From the NCBI GenBank assembly GCA_002413785.1, contig DHXR01000034.1:1-64000 (forward strand): a DNA stretch of 64,000 nt, given 5' to 3'. Source of the DNA: Mucilaginibacter sp. UBA5151. GTDB lineage: Bacteria; Bacteroidota; Bacteroidia; Sphingobacteriales; Sphingobacteriaceae. The stretch's first letter is position 1. The number at the start of each line of letters is the position of its first letter. Positions 25,617 to 35,500 of this stretch are shown here, piece after piece. The notes under the pieces are model-generated. The model did no database searches and was not told where the DNA came from. It saw only the letters and a list, made by a program, of their open reading frames with translations. The translations under genes and the position numbers were made by a program.

Positions 25617-27230
25617 ATGTCAAACTTGTACTTTATTAATCTGGCTGCAATAACCATTGCATTGCCTTTCGCCGTACCCGCTAAAAAGTTTAAAACAGTA
25701 ATCCTGCTTTGTTTGTTTTTTTTCTCCTCCACGCATTTGCTTGCCCAGGTTACGCCAACTGATACTATAAAACCGGGAAACGGGCCGGCCAAAGAACAAT
25801 TAAAACAAATTAAGGCAGCAAAAAAAACAATTACCGACTCAACCGGTAACCAGCCTAAAAAAAGCCCGCTGATTGATACCACCATTCAAAATAAATACGG
25901 CGACCTACTGAACGATGATATAAAATTCAACAAAAAATATCCGCTTTGGAAACCAGCCGTTGAAGTTTTAGGGATTAACATTTTTGTATGGTCGGCAGAC
26001 AGATTTATTTTAAATGCTGATTATTCGCACATAGGGCCTTCAACGTGGAAGTATAATATACAAAAAGGCTGGGAATGGGATTCGGACAGGTTCGGGATGA
26101 ATTTTATTGCCCACCCCTATTCAGGCTCCATGACTTTTAACGCCGCACGTTCGCAGGGCTATAATTATTGGCAATCAGTCCCCTTCGCTGTTGGTGGCAG
26201 CCTGATGTGGGAATATTTTGGCGAAAACACACGCCCTTCCTATAATGATATTATCAATACCCCCATTAACGGGGCATTTCTTGGTGAAATATTTTACCGC
26301 ATAAGTTCAAATATTTTGGATGACCGTACTACAGGTGGCAACAGGGTTTTTCGTGAAATAGCGGCGGGGCTGATAGATCCTGTGCGGGGACTTAACAGGC
26401 TGTTACAGGGGAAAACTTTCAGGAAAACCACAACAGAAGTTTACCAGAAAGAGCCGCTTAATATCACTTTATTTGCCGGTGTACATAAGATAAATGACGA
26501 TAACAGTTCATTTTTCGGCAAAGGGCCTACTGACGCTATGATCAATCTGCAACTTGATTATGGAAACCCTTTTGAAGACCGCTACCGCAAACCATTTGAC
26601 TTTTTTAGATTACGTACTGAACTTAGTTTTGGTTCAGGAAGAAAACTTTTAGACAACGTAATTGGTTATGGGATTTTATTTGGTGGCAATACCAATCTTG
26701 GTAAACTTTCAATGTTATATGGGGCATTTCAATATTATGATTATTTTGATAATAAAACTTATGAGTTAGGGGCTATTGGTTTTGGCGGCGGAGTATTTAC
26801 GAAATACCCTATCAGTAAAAATATAATTCTTTATACCAATGCCCACCTGGCATTGGTGCCATTAGCTGGTAATAGTACCCGGTTTGGCCCGGATACCTCA
26901 CAAGTAAGGGATTATACTTATAACGATGGCCTTGAAAGTAAAATTGAAAGTACCGTTAATTTCGGGAAATATGCCAGTGTATCCCTTGCTTATTATTATT
27001 ACATACTGCATACTTATGTTGGACCCGCAGGTATGAACTATATCAATATTTTAAAACCAAGGGTTACAGTGCAGATCGCTAAGAATTTAAGTTTAGGATT
27101 TGAACATTTTATATATTTCGATGACCGCTATCTGAAGAACTTTTCGCCAATATATTCAATAAGAACAGAGCAGAAAATATACCTTCAGTGGTTCCTGGAA
27201 GATCCGCAGCGTAAAGGGCGATTTAACTAA
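25617..27230 (+). CDS. DUF3943 domain-containing outer-membrane protein
   Basis: This 537-residue protein has a hydrophobic export segment (about 20-42, VILLCLFFFSSTHLLAQ). A Lys/Thr-rich stretch follows, and then the DUF3943 core: FGMNFIAHPYSGSMTFNAAR, SLMWEYFGENTRPSYNDIIN, GAFLGEIFYRIS. The rest alternates aromatic and polar residues, as in outer-membrane barrels. The GxHPYxG-type motif is shared with membrane enzymes, but function is unestablished. It is alone, 97 bp after the exporter gene. Confidence 0.83.
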   Translation: MSNLYFINLAAITIALPFAVPAKKFKTVILLCLFFFSSTHLLAQVTPTDTIKPGNGPAKEQLKQIKAAKKTITDSTGNQPKKSPLIDTTIQNKYGDLLNDDIKFNKKYPLWKPAVEVLGINIFVWSADRFILNADYSHIGPSTWKYNIQKGWEWDSDRFGMNFIAHPYSGSMTFNAARSQGYNYWQSVPFAVGGSLMWEYFGENTRPSYNDIINTPINGAFLGEIFYRISSNILDDRTTGGNRVFREIAAGLIDPVRGLNRLLQGKTFRKTTTEVYQKEPLNITLFAGVHKINDDNSSFFGKGPTDAMINLQLDYGNPFEDRYRKPFDFFRLRTELSFGSGRKLLDNVIGYGILFGGNTNLGKLSMLYGAFQYYDYFDNKTYELGAIGFGGGVFTKYPISKNIILYTNAHLALVPLAGNSTRFGPDTSQVRDYTYNDGLESKIESTVNFGKYASVSLAYYYYILHTYVGPAGMNYINILKPRVTVQIAKNLSLGFEHFIYFDDRYLKNFSPIYSIRTEQKIYLQWFLEDPQRKGRFN

Positions 27231-27278
27231 AGGGGAATTAAAACATAAAGCCATAACATTTCGGAGCGTTTCTGTGTT

Positions 27279-27537
27279 TTATAACAACCGCCGGTTTAAT
27301 TCCGAATCTATTAGTCCGCCAACAGGTTTACCCATCAGCCATTTTTGATGATCATTTTTTTGCCACTCGTTTTTATACGGAGCGATGCGGGAGCCATCGG
27401 CCACATAAATAATAGTCATCACCCCGCGCATTTTATCTAAATTATTGCCATACATTTTCCCGGAATTCGCTGATATTTTCCGGGGATAATTGTTTAAAAT
27501 CATCCAAGGCCGGTAAAAGCAAAACCTGCCCGTTCAT
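27279..27537 (-). pseudogene. Small frameshifted ORF of unknown family
   Basis: An ATG at 27537 starts a 31-codon frame (MNGQVLLLPALDDFKQLSPE...) that ends in a stop. The neighbouring frame carries on with coding-like sequence (MRGVMTIIYVADGSRIAPYK, KWLMGKPVGGLIDSE) to 27279. Joined by one frameshift near 27450 they would give about 85 residues. I do not recognise the family. It is either a broken gene or a chance frame. Confidence 0.35.
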
Positions 27538-27663
27538 TGCACATTAAGTTTTAATACCAAAGAAAGCTACACTTCGCTGCAAAAAAAAACGCCGGAAATG
27601 GTATTATTATGGTTTATTTTATCCCTAATTTTATGTTCACAAAAAAACGCATTAAGATATACT

Positions 27664-28566
27664 ATGGTCAAGGCATCCTTTGAAGTGCTACAGCCGGTTC
27701 ATGGGCAGTCATTTATTTTCAGGAAATTTGATAAGTCTGCTTTCGGGGCGCCCTATCACTTTCATCCCGAATATGAGCTGACCTGCATTTTGAAAGGTAA
27801 CGGCAAACGCTATGCAGGCAGTCACATGGCCGATTTTACTGCCGGCGACCTTGTGTTTCTGGGCCCCAACCTGCCGCATTGCTGGAAACTCGACCTGGAA
27901 AAGGACGCGCAAACCGAAGCAAGCGCAATTGTTGTACAGTTTGATGGCGCTTTTTTAGGCGACGCTTTTTTTAACAAAAATGAGTTGCGCCAAATCAAAA
28001 AGCTCTTGCAACTGAGCGGCTGCGGCATTTACTTTAAATCAGCCACCAGGGCAGCTGTGAACCTCAAATTACTGGAGCTATGCGGGGAAAAAAATAATTT
28101 CAGGCTACTGACAGGGCTCCTTGAAATATTGCAACGTTTGGCGACATCAAATGAATATATTTTGTTTGACCGGAACAGGATAATTGCCAGGCGAACCCTG
28201 GCCGAACAGAAGCGGATAAACCCGGTACTGGCTTACCTGGTAGAAAATTTCAGGGAGCAGGTTTCCCTTGCTGAAGCAGCTGGAATTGCGAATATGACCA
28301 CCAATGCATTTTGCAAGTATTTCAAAAAAATCACACGCAAAACTTTTATGGAAACCATTATTGAATATCGCCTCAATTATGCGATTCAGCAACTGGTTCA
28401 AACGGATAAACCAATCTCCGAAATCTCCTTCGATTGTGGTTTTGGCGATGTATCCCACTTTTATAAAACCTTTAAACAAAAAATGCAACTGAGTCCGCTC
28501 AATTACCGGAAAAAATTTATGTGGAGTTTGGATGAGGTGGAGAAAAACGCAATAGCCTCACTTTAA
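27664..28566 (+). CDS. AraC-family transcriptional regulator
   Basis: This 300-residue regulator starts at ATG 27664. The open frame extends upstream to 27598 but only adds a hydrophobic, non-conserved leader. The N-terminal cupin domain has YHFHPEYELTCILKGNGKRY and GDLVFLGPNLPHCW. The C-terminal double HTH has VSLAEAAGIANMTTNAFCKY and ISEISFDCGFGDVSHFYKTF. This arrangement binds a small ligand, often a sugar, and activates nearby genes. No target is evident: neighbours are unrelated, and a ncRNA-like hairpin pair follows. Confidence 0.9.
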   Translation: MVKASFEVLQPVHGQSFIFRKFDKSAFGAPYHFHPEYELTCILKGNGKRYAGSHMADFTAGDLVFLGPNLPHCWKLDLEKDAQTEASAIVVQFDGAFLGDAFFNKNELRQIKKLLQLSGCGIYFKSATRAAVNLKLLELCGEKNNFRLLTGLLEILQRLATSNEYILFDRNRIIARRTLAEQKRINPVLAYLVENFREQVSLAEAAGIANMTTNAFCKYFKKITRKTFMETIIEYRLNYAIQQLVQTDKPISEISFDCGFGDVSHFYKTFKQKMQLSPLNYRKKFMWSLDEVEKNAIASL

Positions 28567-28676
28567 AAAAACTTTAGTAATTTGATAAAACCCCTGCTAA
28601 TGCCTTAAATTATCATTATTTGGTCAATTTTTCTAATCATTAAAACATTAAGCAAATATTAAACGTTAGTAAATCA

Positions 28677-28757
28677 TATAAATGCAACCCGCATTTATAA
28701 TTGTGATAAGGTTTAGGTTGAAAGCCCCCAAGCAGCGAGTGCAAGGGGGCTTTTATT
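28677..28757 (+). ncRNA. Two-hairpin element ending in an intrinsic terminator; sRNA candidate or araC 3' end
   Basis: A perfect 9-bp stem-loop (TATAAATGC/GCATTTATA, 28677-28699) is followed 21 bp later by a strong GC-rich hairpin. Its arms AAAGCCCCC (28721-28729) and GGGGGCTTT (28745-28753) enclose an inner GCA/TGC pair, and it runs into TTTT. It lies 110 bp beyond the AraC gene. It may be that gene's terminator, or a separate small RNA. The rest of 28567-28913 shows nothing recognisable. Confidence 0.45.
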
Positions 28758-28913
28758 TGGGGCTGGAAAGTGTTTTAACATTGAACAGCACAACGCCGAA
28801 CACCAAATATTGAATTTCGAATAATGAAGTACTGAATGGCAGTGAAAATTAGTTTTTACCACTATCTTTTTTCTTTCGGTCTTTCCCGACTTTCGGGCTA
28901 ACTTAGCCCCCCA

Positions 28914-29366
28914 ATGTCTGAGCTAAAAAAAGAACTCTACAAACAATGCCTTGATTATGTACAAAAGTGCATGGCGGCAGCACAATTGGGGATTGATGAA
29001 GCTGAAAAAGCATCCAAAGATGATACCAAAAGCAGCGCTGGCGATAAATATGAAACCGGGCGTGAGATGATGCAGCAGGAAACAAACCGCAATATTGCCC
29101 AATTGGTTGAAGCAAATAAATTAAAAATTTCTTTAAACAAAATAAACACGAACGTTGTTACTAACGAAGTTGGGCTTGGCAGCGTAGTTATTACAGGCAG
29201 CGGAAATTTTTATATCGCTATAAGTGCAGGTTTATTAAAGGTCAATAACGAAAATTATTACGCCATTTCCCCGGCGTCACCGGTCGGGATAGGGCTTAGA
29301 GGGAAAAAAACAGGCGATGAATTTAAGTTAAACGACAAGATATTCCTGATAATACAGGTGTTTTAA
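28914..29366 (+). CDS. GreA/GreB C-terminal-like domain protein
   Basis: This 150-residue protein has an N-terminal helical half (about 1-80, rich in Glu, Lys and Gln) with an antiparallel coiled-coil look. The C-terminal half resembles the FKBP-like domain of transcript cleavage factors (VGLGSVVITGSGNFYIAIS, SPASPVGIGLRGKKTGDEFK). Bacteroidota genomes carry such proteins, sometimes mislabelled as 3-oxoacyl-ACP synthase. A role in RNA polymerase modulation is likely from the fold but unproven. It is monocistronic. Confidence 0.75.
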   Translation: MSELKKELYKQCLDYVQKCMAAAQLGIDEAEKASKDDTKSSAGDKYETGREMMQQETNRNIAQLVEANKLKISLNKINTNVVTNEVGLGSVVITGSGNFYIAISAGLLKVNNENYYAISPASPVGIGLRGKKTGDEFKLNDKIFLIIQVF

Positions 29367-29430
29367 GTTATTTTTAAAATAAGTGAAAAGTATTTCCGAT
29401 TTGTTACAGTAATCATAAAATATCTATTAC

Positions 29431-29438
29431 TATATTTG
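29431..29438 (+). promoter_or_regulatory. TATATTTG -7 element of the RRM gene
   Basis: This is an exact match to TAnnTTTG, 56 bp before the RRM start. A short hairpin GGCAGG/CCTGCC (29454-29475) lies in the resulting leader and could affect translation or cold response. Confidence 0.5.
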
Positions 29439-29494
29439 ACAATACTAAAAAGTGGCAGGCAAAAGTAAACCTGCCCGTTATAAATTCAATTTTG

Positions 29495-29887
29495 ATGAAC
29501 ATATTCGTAGGAAGTCTTCCTTTTTCATTAGAGGAAGCCGATTTAAGAGAGCTTTTCGAAGCTTATGGTGAAGTAAGCACCGTTAAATTAATTAGCGACA
29601 GAGAAACCGGCAGAAGCAAAGGTTTTGGTTTTGTTGAAATGCCCGATGACGAGAGCGCTCAAAAAGCGATCACCGGTTTAAATGGCGCTGAGGTAAAAGG
29701 CAGGTCAATTGCGGTGAGCCAGGCAGAAGAAAAGAAACCAAACGATCGCAGAAGCGGCGGTGGCGGTGGTTATGGCGGCAATCGCGGTGGCGGTGGCGGC
29801 TATGGCGGCGGCGGTAACCGTGGCGGCGGTGGCGGTGGCTACAATAAAGATAGTAATCGCGGCGGCGGTGGTGGCGGTCGCTGGTAA
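29495..29887 (+). CDS. Glycine-rich RRM RNA-binding protein
   Basis: This 130-residue protein starts at ATG 29495. It has a single RNA recognition motif (1-80) with RNP2 IFVGSLPF and RNP1 KGFGFVEM, then a Gly/Arg/Tyr tail with repeated GGGGYGG and NRGGGGG. The layout matches bacterial cold-inducible glycine-rich proteins, which bind single-stranded RNA and act as chaperones or post-transcriptional regulators. The gene has its own -7 element and a very strong terminator, so it is a monocistronic, probably highly expressed unit. Confidence 0.93.
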   Translation: MNIFVGSLPFSLEEADLRELFEAYGEVSTVKLISDRETGRSKGFGFVEMPDDESAQKAITGLNGAEVKGRSIAVSQAEEKKPNDRRSGGGGGYGGNRGGGGGYGGGGNRGGGGGGYNKDSNRGGGGGGRW

Positions 29888-29895
29888 AATAAATT

Positions 29896-29939
29896 AACAA
29901 GTAAAAAGCCTTACCGGATAGCAGGGCTTTTTACTTGTT
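29896..29939. terminator. Strong bidirectional terminator after the RRM gene
   Basis: This is a perfect 15-bp stem, AACAAGTAAAAAGCC/GGCTTTTTACTTGTT, with a 14-base loop, 9 bp beyond the stop. A/T-rich arm bases give U-runs on both strands. Confidence 0.85.
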
Positions 29940-30326
29940 GTATTTTAATAACCTATACCCCCAATTTTCAGGTGCTTTTAGCCCTTAAAAGGCTTTCAGC
30001 TGGTTTGCCTTATTTTTTGTTCTGGATTGTTGACGGATTGCATTTTTTTGTTTGAATGCACCGATTAGGGGAAGATTGTCCCTATTTTTGGCATAATCGT
30101 AAAAACAAAACAGGAAATCCTTCGCAATACTTATTTTCCCCTGTTGGCTATTTTCAATGGGGTTGGCAATGCTTTTAAACCTCAATCATCTGCTTTTTCC
30201 AATATTATCGCCTTTGTAAAAAAAACTCAAACAAAAAAAAGGGCGGGTTGTTATTATTAGGTTCGACTAATTTTAAAAAAAAAATTAACACTCATTTAAA
30301 ATAGCATCAACCTAAATTTAATACAG

Positions 30327-31409
30327 ATGAAAAGGTCTTTTTGTCTGATAATACAACCACTGCTTGCCGCTGTATTATCAATGCCATCCGCTATCGAAGC
30401 ACAAACACTGTGCAACCCGCTGCCATTCCTGAACCTCAATACAGATCCTGCTTCTGCGGGACGGGGAAATACTAACCTTGCTACAGAGGGGGATGCAAAC
30501 AGCGGATTTGCAAACCCTGCAAAATTACCCTGGCTGGTGAATGAAAATAATGAACCACAAACAATGTTTGCGGTTAATTACCGTACGTTTAACGGTGCAT
30601 ATCTGGCAAGCGCCATCATTACCCATGCGGACGCCTCTAATGAAGGCAATGACTTTTTTCTTGGGGCGCGATGGTTAAATGGCGGTTCGGCAACAGTTGC
30701 CAGTAACAATGGTAATGATTTAAGGGATTTTACCCTTGAAGGGGGCGCTACTAAAGTTATCGGCGGGAACTGGAGCACTGCCCTTGTCTTTAAAGTAATC
30801 CGGTCCAGTATTATACCCGGTTTGGCTTCGTCCGGAAATAATACCGTAACTGCAACTGCTAATGCACTTGCCGGTGATCTGTCTTTTTCATATAATGGCA
30901 AAGATGAAAGAAATCAAGGCCTTACCTTTGGCTTTGCCTTAAAAAATGTTGGTGTGCCGCTTTTTTACGATGATAAACATACCAAACTCTTTCTCCCGAG
31001 TGATATTGGGGCCGGCCTGGCATATACGGCGGTTTCCGGAAATAGCCGTCAATTTGTGATTGCTGTTGACATACATAAGTCGCTGGCGCCGCAAACACCC
31101 CATACCGCGGCAGAAATAGCACAATACCAGAAAATCTCTTATGGCATGTTTCAGTCCGGCAGTGCTTTTACGTATGGATTAGGGGCAGAATATAAATTAC
31201 CATTTAGCAGTTCAACACAAAATGCCTTTACGATACGTGCAGGCTATATTATAGACAGTATGGATGCCTTGTATAGTGGTTTTACTGCCGGGGCCGGGCT
31301 CTGCATCAGTAACATCACCATCAATATGGCGTATTTTTGGGTCCCCAGTGTTTCTACCAGCCCTTATGGAAATACTTTTCAATTTGGTATAAGTAAAAGT
31401 ATCCGTTAA
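30327..31409 (+). CDS. PorV/PorQ-like outer-membrane barrel protein of the type IX secretion system
   Basis: This 360-residue protein has a signal peptide (MKRSFCLIIQPLLAAVLS...AIEAQ). It carries the PorV-like start FLNLNTDPASAGRGNTNLAT and NSGFANPAKLPWL, where the asparagine-proline-alanine-lysine motif is typical. The remainder alternates as beta strands and ends in an aromatic-rich strand. PorV shuttles type IX cargo to the cell-surface attachment complex. This copy is not next to other por genes, so it may be a paralogue. Assignment to PorV rather than another FadL-like family is moderately certain. Confidence 0.75.
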   Translation: MKRSFCLIIQPLLAAVLSMPSAIEAQTLCNPLPFLNLNTDPASAGRGNTNLATEGDANSGFANPAKLPWLVNENNEPQTMFAVNYRTFNGAYLASAIITHADASNEGNDFFLGARWLNGGSATVASNNGNDLRDFTLEGGATKVIGGNWSTALVFKVIRSSIIPGLASSGNNTVTATANALAGDLSFSYNGKDERNQGLTFGFALKNVGVPLFYDDKHTKLFLPSDIGAGLAYTAVSGNSRQFVIAVDIHKSLAPQTPHTAAEIAQYQKISYGMFQSGSAFTYGLGAEYKLPFSSSTQNAFTIRAGYIIDSMDALYSGFTAGAGLCISNITINMAYFWVPSVSTSPYGNTFQFGISKSIR

Positions 31410-31418
31410 TTTTATCAG

Positions 31419-32531
31419 CTAATCTTTAACTTCAGATCCATTCCTGATCTCATCAGTAGCTTGCTTCGCAACTTTGTCCCCGGTCTTTAAATCACCGTAA
31501 ACTTCCATCAGGTCGCCTGATTGAAAGCCTTTTTTCACATCTACCCATACAGCCCGGTGATTTACCACCTTTACTACAAATACCTTTTCTGTTGACATTA
31601 CCACGGCCGTCTTAGGGACTATAAAAGCACTGTCGCGGGATGGCATGGGCACATTCACCTCTGCAAACGTATGCGGCAAAAGTTTTTTATCCTTATTAAA
31701 AACATCCATTTCCACACGTTCCGAACGCAATTTTTCGTCAAGCGCGCCTGCAATACGTTTTACCTGCGCGGTAAATTTTTGATTAGGCAAAGCCGCAACC
31801 GAAAAAGTCACCTGGTCTTTGGCATTCAGGCCGCCGGTATAAATTTCGGGTACCGAAACCACCAGGCGCAGCCGCTGCTGGTCCTGCAAAACAAATAAGG
31901 GATCGGTGCTTTTACCACCGGGCCCAACATAAGCACCAAGGTTTACATTACGTGAGGAGATCACCCCGTCAAACGGCGCCCTGATCTCCAGGTAATTCAG
32001 ATTGGCAGCTACTTCCTTATAGGAAGATTTGGCAGCTTCCACATTGGCAAGGTCCGAATTCTTTTTTGCTTCGGCCTGTTCCAGGTCATTTTGGGAAACG
32101 GTACCGGGCGTTTTACTGGTGCTGTAAAGCCTGTCATAAGTGGCTTTGCTGGCAAAATACATGGCTTCCTGTTGTTTTATCCGTGACTGGGCCCCGGCCA
32201 GCTGTGAGTTGATTTCGGGTGCTTCAAGCGTCGCGAGTAATTGCCCCTTATGTACTTCCGATCCTATATCAACTAAAAGGGTTTTAACATAACTGTTTAC
32301 CTTGGCATACAGATCAACCTGCTGATAAGGGATCAGTTCGCCGGGCACAGCAATAGTGGTGCTTAATTTCCCCTTTTGAACCGGCACCAGCACAACCGAA
32401 ACTGCCTGAACAGTGTCCTGTTGTTTTGAGGCTTGCTGTTCATTCTTATCTGAATGACACGCACTCAGCAAACTTGCTGCAAAAGCTATAATACTTAGAA
32501 AGGTGATTGGATTATTTTTGAGGCTGTTCAT
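31419..32531 (-). CDS. RND efflux periplasmic adaptor (HlyD/AcrA family) lipoprotein
   Basis: This 370-residue protein has a lipoprotein signal (LLSACHSDK). A membrane-fusion-protein layout follows: beta-barrel start LSTTIAVPGELIPYQQVDLY, biotinyl-lipoyl half-motif VDIGSEVHKGQLLATLEAPE, a helical hairpin (about 105-185), and the second lipoyl half YLEIRAPFDGVISSRNVNLG. It bridges the RND pump and the outer-membrane channel. Its start overlaps the permease stop by 20 bp, so the two are translationally coupled. It is the last gene of a tolC-RND-adaptor operon. Confidence 0.94.
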   Translation of the reverse strand: MNSLKNNPITFLSIIAFAASLLSACHSDKNEQQASKQQDTVQAVSVVLVPVQKGKLSTTIAVPGELIPYQQVDLYAKVNSYVKTLLVDIGSEVHKGQLLATLEAPEINSQLAGAQSRIKQQEAMYFASKATYDRLYSTSKTPGTVSQNDLEQAEAKKNSDLANVEAAKSSYKEVAANLNYLEIRAPFDGVISSRNVNLGAYVGPGGKSTDPLFVLQDQQRLRLVVSVPEIYTGGLNAKDQVTFSVAALPNQKFTAQVKRIAGALDEKLRSERVEMDVFNKDKKLLPHTFAEVNVPMPSRDSAFIVPKTAVVMSTEKVFVVKVVNHRAVWVDVKKGFQSGDLMEVYGDLKTGDKVAKQATDEIRNGSEVKD

Positions 32532-35500
32532 GATGGTGCAATGGAATATAAAATTTACTTTCTTTATCTTCTGGGTCTAAGGAAACGGAATCGGTAGCAG
32601 CGTTGCCTTGTACCCAGGCAAAAACCAGCGGTAATATTAACAAAGCGGCAAATGTTGATGCAAATAACCCGCCTATTACCGCACGGCCTAAGGGGGAAGT
32701 CTGGTCGCCGCCTTCGCCTAAGCCCGAGGCCATGGGGATCATACCAACGATCATGGCTAAACTGGTCATCAATATTGGCCTTAAGCGCAGGGCCGCCGCT
32801 TCACGGGCCGATTTAAGCGCGTCACCATTGTGCTTGCGCAATTCTTCGGCATTGGTGATCAGCAATACGGCGTTTGAAATAGACACCCCTACCGACATGA
32901 TCATCCCCATATACGACTGCAGGTTCAGCGTGGCCCCGGTTAATTTAACCAGCAGCAGTGAACCAAACAACACTGCGGGAACCGTTGACAATACCACAAA
33001 TGACATTTTGAACGACTGAAAATTAGCGGCCAGCATAAGAAAAATAACGATAACTGCCACCAGCAAACCGCTCTGTAAACTGTCCAAAGTATCTGTCAAT
33101 GTTTGGGTAAGTCCCCGTGTTGCAACCGTTAAGCCCCTTGGTAACTTCCCTAAAGACTGAATTGCCTTTTGAACATCGTCGTTTGCTGTGCCTAAATCTT
33201 TATTATTCAAATTAGCCGTAACGGTGAGCATTGGAATAGCGCCGATATCATCGTTTTCGCCATACGTGGTACCGGCTGTAACGTCGGCAACATCGCTTAA
33301 AACAGGCCTGGACTTGTCCGTCATTACCGGAATTTCGCGTACATCGTTTAAACTTGCCATTTGGTATTCAGGAACTTCCACCTGTACGGCATAACTCAAA
33401 CCTGATTTTGTGTCAACCCACACATTTTTTTCGGTATATCGCGATGACGAGGTTGACGCAACCAATGAGCGTGATATCTCATTGATAGTAACCCCTAATT
33501 CTGCCGCACGTACTCTGTCGATATTTATGTTGATTGAAGGATATTTGAAAGATTGCCCAATCTGCACATCGCGCAGGTACTTAATCTGTTTTAATTTATC
33601 GAGAACTTTGAAAGCCCACTGAATATTCTGCTTTTTATTTTTGCTTATTATGGCGACTTCAATCGGGGTGGGCGAACCCTGGCTTAAAATTTTGTCGGTA
33701 AGTTCAATTGGTTCAAAAGAGAGTTGCACAGAAGGTTGCTCTTTTTTCATTTCATTGCGAAAACGTTCCTTTAAGTCGTCCAAATTTACTTTATAATCCT
33801 CCTTTAAATTCACCTGCATTACGGCTTCCTGGGGGCCGGCCATAAACAAATAGATCGGGCTGGTTGAAAACAGCCCTGGATGCGTCCCTACCAGTGCAGA
33901 TGTAACCTCTATATTTTTTTGACCCACAAGTTTTGCCAGTATATGCAAAGCATTAATAGTTATTGCCTCGGTGCGCTCAAAGCGGGTGCCGTCGGGTGCG
34001 CGTAACCTTACCTGAAAGGTTCCTGAATTTACCTTTGGCAGCACATCGCGCCCGATGATGTTAAACATCAAAAAAGCAAGGCCCATTACTATAACCACGT
34101 AAAGGGAAACGATCCATTTGCGATTGGGCATCATCACGTCAAGCCAATGCAAAAAGCGCAGCCTGAACTTGTCAAAACGGCTTAGCTTTTTCCCCTGCAT
34201 GTCCGTAGCGTTCTTTATCGCCAGTTCCTTTTGTTCCCAGGCGTCGCCTTCATCTTCCAGTGCAAAACCATCAGCATGGCTTTTATCCTCATGGTCATTT
34301 TTCATTACCCAATTGGCCATTACCGGCACAAAAGTTTGAGCCAGCAAGTATGAGGTAACCATAGAAAAGCCAATGGCCAGGGCCAGCGGCAGGAACAGGG
34401 CACCCGGAATCCCTTTCATGGTAAAGGCCGGAGCAAATACCGCCAGGATACAAAACAAAATAAGCAGTTTAGGAAAAGCTATTTCTTTACAGGCATCCCA
34501 GATAGCCAGGGCTTTTGGCTTGCCCATAGCAAAATGCTGATGTATATTCTCGATCGTTACCGTTGATTCATCAACCAGGATACCGATGGCAAGAGAAAGC
34601 CCGCTCAGCGTCATTATATTGATGGTTTGATGAAAAAGGTACAGGAAAAATATCCCTGATATAATACAGGTGGGTATAGTTAATATTACAATTAAGGCGC
34701 CGCGTTTATCGCCCAAAAACAACAGCACCATTAATCCGGTCAGCACCGCACCAATCGCACCTTCTTCAGCCAAACTCTTAACTGAATTGATCACATATAC
34801 CGATTGGTCAAATACATACGAAAGTTTAACATCTTCGGGCAATAAAGCCTGGAACCGGGGTATGGCTTTCTTCAGGTTTTGCACTACGTCCCATGTAGAA
34901 GCATCGGCGGATTTGGTTATCGGCAGGTAAACAGAGCGTTTGCCGTTTACCAGGGCATAGCTTGACGTAATATCCGCCCCATCCTCAACGGTGGCTACAT
35001 CATGCAAAAAAACTGTTTGTATCCCATTTTTATACAAGGGGATATTGCCAAAATCCTTTATTTGTTTAATGGATGTATTTGAAGGCGCCAGGTAATTATA
35101 ATCGCCGATACGCACATTGCCCGCAGGGGTATTCTGGTTATTGTCGCGTAAAGCAACCACTATCTGGTCGGCAGTTAAATTATGTGAACGCAGTAATTGC
35201 GGGTCAATTTTAATAACCACGGTACGTACGTTCCCTCCGAAAGGCGCCGGGGCAACCAGGCCGGGAATTGAAGTAAATGATGAACGGATGTAAACATTTG
35301 CCATATCCAGCAACTCATTATTACTTCGTGTTGGGCTCGACAGCACTAACTGACCGACCGGTAATGTAGAGGCGTCAAAACGTAAAATAAAGGGCGGCTG
35401 CGAGCCGGGCGGAAAACCGGCCTGGGCCCTGTTGGTATAAGCCGTTACTTCGGCAGCAGCCTGGGCCATATTGGTACCTTCGTAAAAAGTAAGTTTTATA

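Noticed and set aside
29985..30185. 66-codon minus-strand frame between the RRM and PorV genes
   Set aside because: It would need a TTG start, shows no motif and has no neighbour logic. It may be chance or an old remnant.
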